Of a DNA stretch of 32,706 nucleotides, positions 1-7,578 are shown piece by piece. How positions within the stretch are numbered: the first letter of the stretch is position 1; the number at the start of each line of letters is the position of its first letter. Source of the stretch: Bacteroidales bacterium (GTDB lineage: Bacteria; Bacteroidota; Bacteroidia; Bacteroidales; VadinHA17); NCBI GenBank assembly GCA_024762655.1, contig JANTHB010000037.1, positions 1-32,706 on the forward strand, written 5' to 3'. The position numbers were made by a program, and so were the translations under genes. Below the pieces are notes generated by a model. It was not told the origin of the DNA, did no database searches, and worked only from the letters and a program-made list of their open reading frames with translations.

Positions 1-88
1 AGGATGCCGGAGGCAGACTCCGGCTTTCAGGGATGGAAGCGGCGCCCAAAGGGTCCGTGAGTCCCGCACGGCGGGACGAACAATCCCA
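1..88. other. Structured non-coding element at the window edge
   Basis: No plausible gene covers this stretch. It can fold well: a perfect 7-bp hairpin pairs 6-12 with 18-24 (loop GCAGA), and a second perfect 7-bp hairpin pairs 61-67 with 71-77 (loop ACG). A small CCC/GGG hairpin lies at 45-53, and GGGAT at 30-34 can pair with ATCCC at 83-87 to enclose the last two hairpins in a branched structure. This could be the end of a structured RNA, a mobile-element end or a palindromic intergenic repeat. The left side is cut by the window, so its full extent and strand are unknown. Confidence 0.4.
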
Positions 89-100
89 TCTGCCATTCCC

Positions 101-131
101 TTTGATATCCTGACAGATATTTGTAAATTTG
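101..131 (+). promoter_or_regulatory. Bacteroidota-type promoter for the T9SS-sorted protein
   Basis: TTTG at 101-104 is followed after exactly 19 bases by TAAATTTG at 124-131, a full match to the Bacteroidota housekeeping consensus (TTTG ... TAnnTTTG). The downstream ATG at 147 lies 15 bases beyond the -7 box. A TTG at 129, in the same reading frame, sits inside the -7 element and so cannot be the real start; this is the main reason for choosing 147. Confidence 0.75.
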
Positions 132-146
132 AAAAAAGATCCTGTT

Positions 147-1088
147 ATGAAATTTATTCAGTTATTTTTTCTGACGGCAGTCTCCCTGGCAGGATCCCTT
201 CTCTCCTCCGCCCAGTCCTTCACAGATCCCCACCGGGTCTTTTACCAGTACAACGCCCCTTCCGGCTGCCCGGCCCCCTGCCGGTTCATTACCACTACGG
301 CCTTCCGCTTTGCCGGAGATACGGTCATCGACACCACCTCTTACCGCAAAATACTTTCTTTAAAAGACTCATTGTCCTCCTGGCAACTGATTGGTTTTGT
401 CCGGGAGACACCGGCCGGGAAAGTTTATCTGAAAAAGCTTTACCAGGACGGAACCACCAGCGAAGAGGGTCTGACGTATGATTTTTCTCTCTCCCCCGGT
501 GATACTATGTATTTCGATAATCCTTTCTTCATAGAATTCAGTGACACGGTAGTTCTGGTGCGGCTAGACACAACCGAAATATTCGACTCCGCAAGAAAAG
601 TCTTGTACCTGCAGTCACTCACCAACCATGAGATAGCAGGGAGTGACTATTACGAGGAATGGATCGAAGGCATCGGATCCCTCACCGGACCCTTGTTGAG
701 CGGCTTTCACTTTAATCCCTGGGTCGGCTCATTCAATACGCTTTTATGCGTTTATTACGACAATCAGCTTATCTACAGTAATCCTGATTTCGACAAATGT
801 TACTATAACACGACAGACGCACCCCTCCTTCCCGGGGATAACACCACGGCAGTGGTCTCTCCCGATCCCGTGACGGACGTCTCTTACCTGAAGGTCACCG
901 GACTGCCAGGCGACTATCTCCTGGAGATCTTTTCGCCCGGCAGTCGTTTATTACTAAAAAGAAGGGTCCGCAGCGGAGAACAGGTAACCCTGCGTGCTGC
1001 GGCCTTTCCACCGGGAGTTTGTTTTTTCCGTGTGACGGTAAAAAACCGGTCTCCCCTCACGGGGAAGTTCATGGTTATCCGGAAATAA
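147..1088 (+). CDS. Exported protein with T9SS type A C-terminal sorting domain
   Basis: A 313-residue protein of unknown specific function that should be exported by the Sec pathway and then carried across the outer membrane by the type IX secretion system. Residues 1-23 form a signal peptide (MKFIQLFFL...SSAQ). The last ~75 residues look like a type A sorting domain: a VSPDPVTD start, short beta strands, a 'PPGVCFFRVTV' strand and a terminal 'KFMVIRK'. The central part is beta-rich with paired cysteines near the N terminus (CPAPC) and matches no family I recognise. ATG 147 was chosen because an upstream in-frame TTG lies in the promoter. The gene is followed 28 bases later by an EamA permease and could be cotranscribed with it. 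PorQ further along the window belongs to the same secretion system. Confidence 0.8.
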   Translation: MKFIQLFFLTAVSLAGSLLSSAQSFTDPHRVFYQYNAPSGCPAPCRFITTTAFRFAGDTVIDTTSYRKILSLKDSLSSWQLIGFVRETPAGKVYLKKLYQDGTTSEEGLTYDFSLSPGDTMYFDNPFFIEFSDTVVLVRLDTTEIFDSARKVLYLQSLTNHEIAGSDYYEEWIEGIGSLTGPLLSGFHFNPWVGSFNTLLCVYYDNQLIYSNPDFDKCYYNTTDAPLLPGDNTTAVVSPDPVTDVSYLKVTGLPGDYLLEIFSPGSRLLLKRRVRSGEQVTLRAAAFPPGVCFFRVTVKNRSPLTGKFMVIRK

Positions 1089-1116
1089 TTTAAATTGCAG
1101 CCGTTTTTCACAGCGT

Positions 1117-2043
1117 ATGAAAAAACAACTCTTTTGGGTATATACCGGCATTGTCCTGGCCATGATTTTCTGGGCCTTGTCATTCATATGGTTTAAAATG
1201 GCCAATAAATATTATCCTCCCGTTACCATTGTCATGAGCCGTCTTATCCTGTCGTCGGTATTGCTTTTTCTCTTCACCAAAGCCACCGGAACGCTTCAGG
1301 AGTTGCAAAAAAAAGACCGCTGGGCCATCGTCATCCTCACCCTGTTCAACCCTTTTCTGTACTTTATCGGCGAGAGTTATGGCCTCACCTATGTATCTTC
1401 CACCACCGGAGCTGTGATTATCTCGACCATCCCTATTTTCACCCCCTTCGCCGCCCACTATTTTCTCAAAGAGAAACTTTCCCTGATGAATTACCTGGGT
1501 ATTTTCTTCTCTTTCGCAGGTGTGTTGCTGATCCTGTATCATCCCGGAGGGTGGGAAGCCTCATGGAAAGGCGTAATGTTCCTGCTTTTCGCGGTATTCT
1601 GTGCCGTAGCCTACACCATCCTGCTCAGCAAGCTTTCTTTCCGGTACAATGCTCTTTCGCTCATTACCTGGCAGAATAGTCTCGGGGCGCTTCTGTTTAT
1701 ACCGCTGTTTCTGTGGATAGACTTACCGGCGCTTCCATCCGGGATCTGGTCATGGCCTCATTTCAGACCTATTCTCGAGCTGGCGGTCTTTGCCTCCTCT
1801 TTTTCCTTTGTTTTGTTTGCCGTAGGTATAAAATTTATCGGGGCGGCCCGCACCAATATTTTCTCCAACATCATCCCCGTATTCACGGCTGTTTTTGCAT
1901 TTTTCCTGCTGAAGGAATCCCTCACCCCGCAGAAAGTGGCCGGTATCCTTATCGTTATCGGAGGTCTGTTCCTGTCTCAGGCTCATTCGTCCTTTTTCAA
2001 GCGGGTTATGAACCGCATCTCGGGAATTCCTTTTCAGGAATAA
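1117..2043 (+). CDS. EamA/DMT-family permease
   Basis: A 308-residue inner-membrane protein with about ten hydrophobic segments arranged as two homologous halves, the usual design of drug/metabolite transporters of the EamA family. Each half ends with the typical pattern: 'PIFTPFAAHYFLKEKLSLMNYLGIFFSFAGVLLI' near residues 108-142 and 'PVFTAVFAFFLLKESLTPQKVAGILIVIGGLFLS' near 250-285 (only short parts are diagnostic: FLKEKL and FLLKESL). The substrate cannot be predicted; family members export amino acids, metabolites or other small molecules. The length is normal and the gene appears intact. A strong hairpin begins at its stop codon. Confidence 0.9.
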   Translation: MKKQLFWVYTGIVLAMIFWALSFIWFKMANKYYPPVTIVMSRLILSSVLLFLFTKATGTLQELQKKDRWAIVILTLFNPFLYFIGESYGLTYVSSTTGAVIISTIPIFTPFAAHYFLKEKLSLMNYLGIFFSFAGVLLILYHPGGWEASWKGVMFLLFAVFCAVAYTILLSKLSFRYNALSLITWQNSLGALLFIPLFLWIDLPALPSGIWSWPHFRPILELAVFASSFSFVLFAVGIKFIGAARTNIFSNIIPVFTAVFAFFLLKESLTPQKVAGILIVIGGLFLSQAHSSFFKRVMNRISGIPFQE

Positions 2044-2071
2044 AGAAATTTCTTCAACCGAAATTTCTTTA
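2041..2071 (+). terminator. Hairpin at the end of the permease gene
   Basis: A perfect 12-bp inverted repeat, TAAAGAAATTTC at 2041-2052 and GAAATTTCTTTA at 2060-2071, with a 7-base loop. The left arm begins with the permease stop codon. The T-rich right arm is consistent with an intrinsic terminator, although no long T run follows. Confidence 0.6.
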
Positions 2072-2084
2072 TTACACCTCACCC

Positions 2085-2230
2085 AAAACTTTCTTCGAAA
2101 GTTTTGACCTCTCCTCAAGGAGAGGTATAGGTGGAACCCCGGGGCAACCTGTCCGACTGGCGTCAGCCAGGCGGAAGCCCCGGGGAATTCTTTTGATTAA
2201 AGGATAATGGATCAGGGATTAGTACTAATC
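2085..2230. repeat. Cluster of inverted repeats between two genes
   Basis: After the terminator hairpin come four further inverted repeats: AAAACTTTC/GAAAGTTTT at 2085-2105 (3-base loop); ACCTCTCC/GGAGAGGT at 2107-2126 (TCAA loop); a larger cruciform at 2137-2185 with outer arms CCCCGGGGC/GCCCCGGGG and an inner stem CTGGC/GCCAG (2157-2170) flanked by CCG/CGG; and a perfect 14-bp palindrome GATTAGTACTAATC at 2217-2230 that overlaps the lipid-kinase stop codon. Since both flanking genes end here, part of this may serve as a two-way terminator. The larger unit looks like a REP/MITE-type intergenic repeat, but no second copy is in the window. Confidence 0.6.
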
Positions 2231-3122
2231 ATACCCCGGTCATCACTTTCAACTTTCCGGGAATAGAGGAAACGTTAATCTTCCCATTGTGCGAATCTCC
2301 TTCGCCGTCGAAGTGGAGGCTGCCGGGTTCTCCTTTCCAAACCGTCAGGTTACGGGCACGGAGGGTCTCTACGTATTTGCTTTTGGTAAATCTTTTGGTG
2401 AAGAGACGCACCACCAGTCCCGGAACGGCCGTTGCCGGAAAAGGCTTCAGCAGGCATACATCGATCAGTCCGTCCGAAGTGTTTGCGTCCGGTGCGATAT
2501 AGGCTCCGTTGCCATATTCCGAAGCATTGGCAAAAGTCAGCAGGAAGGCATTCACCACCTTATGTTTTCCGTCATATTCAATGGAATACACGTCGGACTT
2601 ATAGTTTTGTACTACTTTCAGGATGGCCTCCATGTATCCGATCAGGCCCCGGCGTGAACGCTGGTTAAACTTCCGGGTCACCTCGGCATCAAAACCCACG
2701 CCTGCCGTAGTAAAAAATGGAATTCCGTTGATATGGCCATAATCGATCTCCTGCACTTTGGCATTTTTGATCATTTCCAGCGCCTTCCTGGGTTGTTTCG
2801 GGATGTGCAGATGGCCGGCCAGGCCGTTGCCGGAGCCCCTCGGGATAATTCCCAGGATCATATCCTTGCCTACCAATAATCGGGCCAACATATTTACGGT
2901 ACCGTCACCTCCTACAGCAAACACTACTTTTACCCCTTCTTGTTCTTTTTCATCCAGGATCTTCCGTATCTTCCCTTCATCCCCCGTGAAATAAAACTCA
3001 GGAACACAATTATTACGTTTGCAAAAACTTCGGATAATCCTCACGGTACGGTACCAACTGCCGTGACCGGAAACCGGATTGATGAAAAAAGTATATCTCT
3101 GCTGTTCTTTTTCCTCTCTCAT
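2229..3122 (-). CDS. YegS/DgkB-like diacylglycerol or lipid kinase
   Basis: A 297-residue soluble kinase of the diacylglycerol kinase catalytic-domain family (YegS, BmrU, DgkB), which phosphorylates a membrane lipid with a nucleotide triphosphate. Seen directly: the nucleotide-binding loop 'VGGDGTVNMLARLL' in the N-terminal third, 'IPRGSGNGLAGHL' after it, and 'TTAGVGFDAEVTRKF' in the middle, all in the order and spacing of the family. ATG at 3122 is preferred over a start 25 codons upstream because it follows a GGAGG ribosome site and because the -7 box at 3138-3145 would lie inside the longer form. The gene diverges from the cytochrome b operon. The lipid substrate is unknown. Confidence 0.85.
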   Translation of the reverse strand: MREEKEQQRYTFFINPVSGHGSWYRTVRIIRSFCKRNNCVPEFYFTGDEGKIRKILDEKEQEGVKVVFAVGGDGTVNMLARLLVGKDMILGIIPRGSGNGLAGHLHIPKQPRKALEMIKNAKVQEIDYGHINGIPFFTTAGVGFDAEVTRKFNQRSRRGLIGYMEAILKVVQNYKSDVYSIEYDGKHKVVNAFLLTFANASEYGNGAYIAPDANTSDGLIDVCLLKPFPATAVPGLVVRLFTKRFTKSKYVETLRARNLTVWKGEPGSLHFDGEGDSHNGKINVSSIPGKLKVMTGV

Positions 3123-3137
3123 AAGCCTTCCTCCATG

Positions 3138-3145
3138 CAAAGATA
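3138..3145 (-). promoter_or_regulatory. -7 box for the lipid kinase gene
   Basis: TATCTTTG on the minus strand fits TAnnTTTG and lies 15 bases before the chosen ATG at 3122. I see no good TTTG at the usual 19-base distance, so only the -7 element is supported. Confidence 0.45.
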
Positions 3146-3298
3146 ATATTTTTTGTAATATACTCCCGGGGAGAATGTCTGCAAAAGGAAAATGCATGAA
3201 AAGGGATTTTTTGCTTTTCTGCCGGGAAAAAAACTTACAGGAGTTCAGGACACCCTTTTTTCATGTAATCTCTTTCTCTTTTCATGAAAAAAAATTTG

Positions 3299-3306
3299 TA
3301 GGTTTG
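3299..3306 (+). promoter_or_regulatory. -7 box for the cytochrome operon
   Basis: TAGGTTTG fits TAnnTTTG and lies 41 bases upstream of the cytochrome b ATG at 3348. The -33 position holds only a TTTC-like sequence. It would drive the cyt b-Rieske-octaheme operon. Confidence 0.45.
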
Positions 3307-3347
3307 TTGCACCGGTAAAAACCGGGACCTTGCTAAAACCGGAGGCC

Positions 3348-4628
3348 ATGCAAAAAAACCTGACTTTTCTTTTGCACATCCATCCCAAAAAAGTACCCCG
3401 GGCATCCATACGGTACACATACACTTTCGGGCTGGGAGGCCTTACGGTACTGCTGATCCTTTTGCAGATCTTCACGGGAATCCTTTTGAAGTTTGTGTAC
3501 CTCCCTTCGCCGGCAAAAGCTTACGATTCTATCCTGTTCCTTCAGAACCATATCCTTTTCGGTCAATATGTGCGTAACATCCATCATCTTGACGGGGAGT
3601 TGCTGATCGTTCTGGCTCTTCTTCATATGCTGCGTGTTTTTTTTACGGAAGCGTTCCATCCTCCCATACGCAGCGGCAACTGGATCCTTGGCATATGTAT
3701 GTTCCTGCTTATTATGTTCTCTAACTTCACAGGCTATCTGATGCCCTGGGACCAGTTATCCTACTGGGCCGTCACGGTGGTCACCAATATGTTTTCCTAC
3801 ATACCGCTGATCGGCCCTCATATCACGGTTTTCATCCGCGGAGGAGCAGACGTGACCGGCAATACCCTGATGAATTTCTTCAACTTCCACACAGCGATTA
3901 TCCCGCTTACCTTACTTATTTTAATGATTTTTCATTTTTGGAAAGTCCGTAAAGCCGGAGGGGTGGCTCCTCCCCGCACCAGACAGGAAGAAGAAAAAGG
4001 TCTTGTGCCCGTTATGCCCGACCTGATCGTTAAAGAAGTAGCGGTAGGGCTGATCGCCCTGGCGGTGGTCTTCATTCTGGCGATTTTCCTGGATGCCCCT
4101 TTGCGCGAACGCGCCAATCCCGCCTTCAGCCCCAACCCGGTCAAGGCTCCCTGGTATTTTATCGGAATCCAGGAAATGCTCATGCATTTTCATCCGTTTG
4201 TCGGCGCCATTGTGATCCCTCTTTTTCTTCTGGGTTTTTTATTTTACCTGCCCTGGCTTCATTATCCCCAAAACAATGCAGGTTTCTGGTTTTCCTCCCT
4301 CAAGGGCCGGCAAGCAGCCATTATCTCGGGCATTATCGCCTTTATCCTGACGCCCCTGCTCATCGTAGCAGATGAATACCTGATCCATTTCAACCGCTGG
4401 TTTCCCTCCCTCCCTTCCATCCTCTCTGAAGGACTGTTCCCCGTGCTGCTCTACGGTTTTCTCTTCTACCTGTACCTGCTTTATCTCCGCAAAAAATATC
4501 GCCCCAATGTCAATGAAACCGTTCAGGCGGTATTTGCTTTCTTTCTGATAACCTACACGGTACTATCCCTCACGGGACTTTTTTTCAGAGGTCCCGGGAT
4601 GATTCTAATGTGGCCCTGGCAGATTTGA
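3348..4628 (+). CDS. Cytochrome b/b6-type subunit of a quinol-oxidising complex
   Basis: A 426-residue membrane protein carrying two b hemes and a quinol site, the core of a bc-type respiratory complex. Seen directly: heme ligands H79 and H93 (13 residues between) and H181 and H196 (14 between), the second spacing being that of cytochrome b6 rather than mitochondrial cytochrome b. The C-terminal part contains 'KAPWYFIG' (residues 266-273) where many bc complexes have PEWY. The single chain joins the b6-like half and the subunit-IV-like half. ATG 3348 follows GGAGG closely; an upstream in-frame TTG at 3330 would add six residues. It is followed 18 bases later by the Rieske gene. Menaquinol is the probable substrate given the phylum, which is inference. 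Confidence 0.9.
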   Translation: MQKNLTFLLHIHPKKVPRASIRYTYTFGLGGLTVLLILLQIFTGILLKFVYLPSPAKAYDSILFLQNHILFGQYVRNIHHLDGELLIVLALLHMLRVFFTEAFHPPIRSGNWILGICMFLLIMFSNFTGYLMPWDQLSYWAVTVVTNMFSYIPLIGPHITVFIRGGADVTGNTLMNFFNFHTAIIPLTLLILMIFHFWKVRKAGGVAPPRTRQEEEKGLVPVMPDLIVKEVAVGLIALAVVFILAIFLDAPLRERANPAFSPNPVKAPWYFIGIQEMLMHFHPFVGAIVIPLFLLGFLFYLPWLHYPQNNAGFWFSSLKGRQAAIISGIIAFILTPLLIVADEYLIHFNRWFPSLPSILSEGLFPVLLYGFLFYLYLLYLRKKYRPNVNETVQAVFAFFLITYTVLSLTGLFFRGPGMILMWPWQI

Positions 4629-4646
4629 TCTTAACACCTGTTTCTC

Positions 4647-5198
4647 ATGTCAAAAAAGATATCACATAGTAAAATAAATCCCCCTCCTGAAAAGGAGGAA
4701 CATGCTCCCAAAATAACTACGGACACCTCGCGCCGCAGCTTTTTCAGAAAGATCTGGGGGTGGGTAGCCCTGGCAGCAGGGATTGAGCTGGCCGGTCTGA
4801 GCATCCCTTTCATCGGTTCGGGCAGAAAAAAACAAACGAAAGAAAAAAGCGGAAATTTCACCGCAATAGCTCAGGTGTGGGATATTCCGGAAGGGAGTGT
4901 CCTTCCTTACCGGTCGGGACGGCTTTATATCTGTCATCTCAAAGACGGAGGATTTCTGGCGGTATCCATCAAGTGCACTCATCTGGGATGCAGTGTGGAA
5001 TGGGATGAAAAGAAAAAGGAGTTCCTCTGTCCCTGCCACCATTCCATGTTTTCTCTAAACGGAGAGGTGATAAACCCTCCGGCGACCAGGGCTTTGAATA
5101 TTTATCCCCTGAAAATCGAGGAGGGAGTCATCAAGGTAAACCTGGAGAATCCCATCCAACGGAAACACTACAACAAATCACAGGAGACCTATGCCTGA
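4647..5198 (+). CDS. Rieske [2Fe-2S] protein
   Basis: A 183-residue Rieske iron-sulfur protein that would take one electron from quinol in the bc-type complex. The cluster motifs are complete: CTHLGC at residues 110-115 and CPCHHS at 128-133, including both cysteine-histidine pairs. The N terminus has a twin-arginine motif (SRRSFFRK, 28-35) followed by one hydrophobic segment (about 38-57), fitting Tat export with a retained membrane anchor. The extended charged N terminus before the twin arginine is longer than in many Rieske proteins. The gene's last 8 bases overlap the start of the octaheme gene, suggesting translational coupling. Confidence 0.93.
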   Translation: MSKKISHSKINPPPEKEEHAPKITTDTSRRSFFRKIWGWVALAAGIELAGLSIPFIGSGRKKQTKEKSGNFTAIAQVWDIPEGSVLPYRSGRLYICHLKDGGFLAVSIKCTHLGCSVEWDEKKKEFLCPCHHSMFSLNGEVINPPATRALNIYPLKIEEGVIKVNLENPIQRKHYNKSQETYA

Positions 5199-7548
5199 GA
5201 AAAAACAAACACACAACCTCTACCTCTGGAAAAAAGCAGGATTCATAGCCACCCTGGTCCTCCTTATCTCTTTTCCCCTGTATCTGGTGCGTTTTTATCT
5301 CACCGGAAACGGCCCGGTAGCCGGAAACACAAATGAAACAGCTCATTATGTAGGAGGGGATCAGTGTATCGACTGTCATCCCAATGAATATCACGACTGG
5401 CATGGCTCCGATCATGACCGTGCCATGGATTATGCTACGGAAAAGAGTGTGGAAGGGGACTTTAACAATACGGTTTTTGTGGACATGAAAGGTGACACCA
5501 GCCGTTTTTTCAAAAAAGACGGAAAGTTTTTTGTGCACACCAAAGGGCCGGGAGGAAAACCCGGCGATTTTCAGATCACCCATACCTTCGGGGTCAGACC
5601 CCTGCAGCAATATCTGGTTCCTTTTGACAGCGGAAGATTGCAATGCCTGCCCATAGCCTGGGACACCATTCGTCACACGTGGTACAGTCTGCCGGATTCG
5701 ATTTATAAGGACGAAAACCTTACCCCGGACAACTGGCTTTACTGGACCAACAACGGTCAGAACTGGAACGGCATGTGTGCCGATTGTCACAGTACCAATC
5801 TGAAAAAAGGGTATGATCCCGCCAAACACACCTACCATACCACCTGGACAGATATAGACGTCAACTGCGAGGCATGCCACGGGCCCGGGTCTGAGCATCT
5901 CAAATGGGCCAACCTTCCTGAGATGGACCGTCCGGAAGGCACCAACTACGGACTCACCGTCAACACCTCCGACCTCGATCCTGTCGAAGAGGTCAAGCAG
6001 TGTGCCCGGTGTCATGCCCGGCGTTCGGTGATGGGGGATTTTACACCGGATGATTTTCATAAGGATTTGCTGGATTATTTGATCCCGCAATTGCTTGTCG
6101 CTCCCCATTATTTCCCCGACGGACAAATCCTTGATGAGGATTATGTCTATGGATCATTTACACAAAGTTACATGTACCAGGAGCATCTGCGCGTTCGTTG
6201 CAGTGACTGCCACAATGTACACAGCCTGAAAACCATCCTGCCGGTAGATGACAACCGGTTGTGCCTGCAGTGCCACCGGTCAGATGTTTACGACACCTAC
6301 CAGCATACGTATCATAAAAAGACAGGAGAGCCCGGGAAGCCTCTGGTACTGGAACACGGGAAAAAAGTGGTGCAGGTAGGCGAGGGAGCCAAATGTGTCA
6401 ACTGCCATATGCCGGGCAGGTATTATATGGGAGTAGATTTCCGCAGGGACCACAGCCTGCGCATACCCCGTCCCGATCTGTCGATGAAACAGGGCACCCC
6501 GAACGCCTGCAATCAATGTCATACAGACAAAACCCCTGCCTGGGCTGAATCATATATCCTTAAATGGTACGGGAAAAGCCGGCGGCATCATTACGGGGAA
6601 GTGCTGGCCCGCGGCAGAGAAAGTGATCCTGCAGCACAGGACAGTCTGATCCTGATCATCCGGGATATCCTTCATCCGGTTATCGTACGCGCTACGGCCG
6701 TCGTGTTATTACAAAACTATCCTGACCGGAAAAGCTTCAATGCCGTCAAACAGGCATTCAGCGATCCCGAAGCCATGATCCGTGAAGCAGCAGTACGCAG
6801 CCTTCCTGCCCTTTCACAAGACCCCTTCAAAGAAGCCCTCCTTCCCATGCTGAACGATCCGGTAAAAGCTGTGCGGATACAGGCTGCCTTCCGGCTCTCC
6901 TCCCTGCCCCGTCGCTCGATCAACGGAAAATATCAGAAGGCTTTTGACAAAGCGCTGAAAGAATACCGGGAAAGCATGCTTTATATGGGAGACTTTGCCT
7001 CCAGCCGGCACAACCTGGGTGTGTTATACGCCAACCAGGGACAAACAACCAATGCCATATCCAACTACGAAGAAGCGATACGTATAGACAATCTCTTTTT
7101 CCCGGCTAAAATTAATCTGGCTTTGCTGTACAACCAAACCGGCCAGAATGACAAAGCCGAAAAAATGCTCCTGGATGTTATTCATCATGAACCGGATTTT
7201 GATCAGGGGTATTATTACCTCGGCCTTCTCATGGCCGAGAAAAAAAATTATGACAAAGCCCTGCGTTTTCTCCTGGAAGCTGCCCGGCGTATGCCTGATT
7301 ATGTCCGGATCAACTATAATATTGCCTTGTTGTATCAACAACTGGGGAAAAAAGACGAAGCCGAAAAGTACCTGTTAAAATGTCTGCGGGCCGAGCCGGA
7401 TAATTTTGATTATCTCTACGCCGCCGCCACCTTTTATCTGCAATCGGGAGACCGCAGCAAAGCCAGACACTTCGCATCCCTGTTGACAGAAAAATATCCG
7501 CAAAACCAGGCGGGGAAAAACATTCTGAACATCCTTAACGGCAAATAA
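5191..7548 (+). CDS. Membrane-anchored octaheme cytochrome c with HEAT and TPR repeats
   Basis: A 785-residue multiheme cytochrome c. After one N-terminal membrane segment (about 15-37) there are eight CxxCH heme sites, at residues 59-63, 196-200, 226-230, 271-275, 337-341, 358-362, 402-406 and 440-444, so the protein should be held on the periplasmic face. Many extra histidines between them can serve as distal ligands. Residues ~475-605 resemble HEAT repeats ('PEAMIREAAVRSLPAL', 'PVKAVRIQAAFRLS') and ~610-785 are TPR repeats ending at the C terminus. The heme part recalls the cytochrome c554/hydroxylamine-oxidoreductase-like superfamily, but I cannot assign an enzymatic activity. With the cyt b and Rieske genes it probably forms an electron-output module; the repeats may dock a partner. 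Confidence 0.9.
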   Translation: MPEKKQTHNLYLWKKAGFIATLVLLISFPLYLVRFYLTGNGPVAGNTNETAHYVGGDQCIDCHPNEYHDWHGSDHDRAMDYATEKSVEGDFNNTVFVDMKGDTSRFFKKDGKFFVHTKGPGGKPGDFQITHTFGVRPLQQYLVPFDSGRLQCLPIAWDTIRHTWYSLPDSIYKDENLTPDNWLYWTNNGQNWNGMCADCHSTNLKKGYDPAKHTYHTTWTDIDVNCEACHGPGSEHLKWANLPEMDRPEGTNYGLTVNTSDLDPVEEVKQCARCHARRSVMGDFTPDDFHKDLLDYLIPQLLVAPHYFPDGQILDEDYVYGSFTQSYMYQEHLRVRCSDCHNVHSLKTILPVDDNRLCLQCHRSDVYDTYQHTYHKKTGEPGKPLVLEHGKKVVQVGEGAKCVNCHMPGRYYMGVDFRRDHSLRIPRPDLSMKQGTPNACNQCHTDKTPAWAESYILKWYGKSRRHHYGEVLARGRESDPAAQDSLILIIRDILHPVIVRATAVVLLQNYPDRKSFNAVKQAFSDPEAMIREAAVRSLPALSQDPFKEALLPMLNDPVKAVRIQAAFRLSSLPRRSINGKYQKAFDKALKEYRESMLYMGDFASSRHNLGVLYANQGQTTNAISNYEEAIRIDNLFFPAKINLALLYNQTGQNDKAEKMLLDVIHHEPDFDQGYYYLGLLMAEKKNYDKALRFLLEAARRMPDYVRINYNIALLYQQLGKKDEAEKYLLKCLRAEPDNFDYLYAAATFYLQSGDRSKARHFASLLTEKYPQNQAGKNILNILNGK

Positions 7549-7578
7549 CCCTCCACGTCTAATTCAAAACTTAACCTT

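Noticed and set aside
1713-2207. Open frame running through the end of the permease and the inverted-repeat cluster
   Set aside because: It is out of frame with the permease and passes through hairpins; no family features.
5131-6126. Long minus-strand open frame of 331 codons opposite the octaheme gene
   Set aside because: The opposite strand encodes eight CxxCH heme sites in frame; the minus-strand frame has no recognisable domain and is a shadow.
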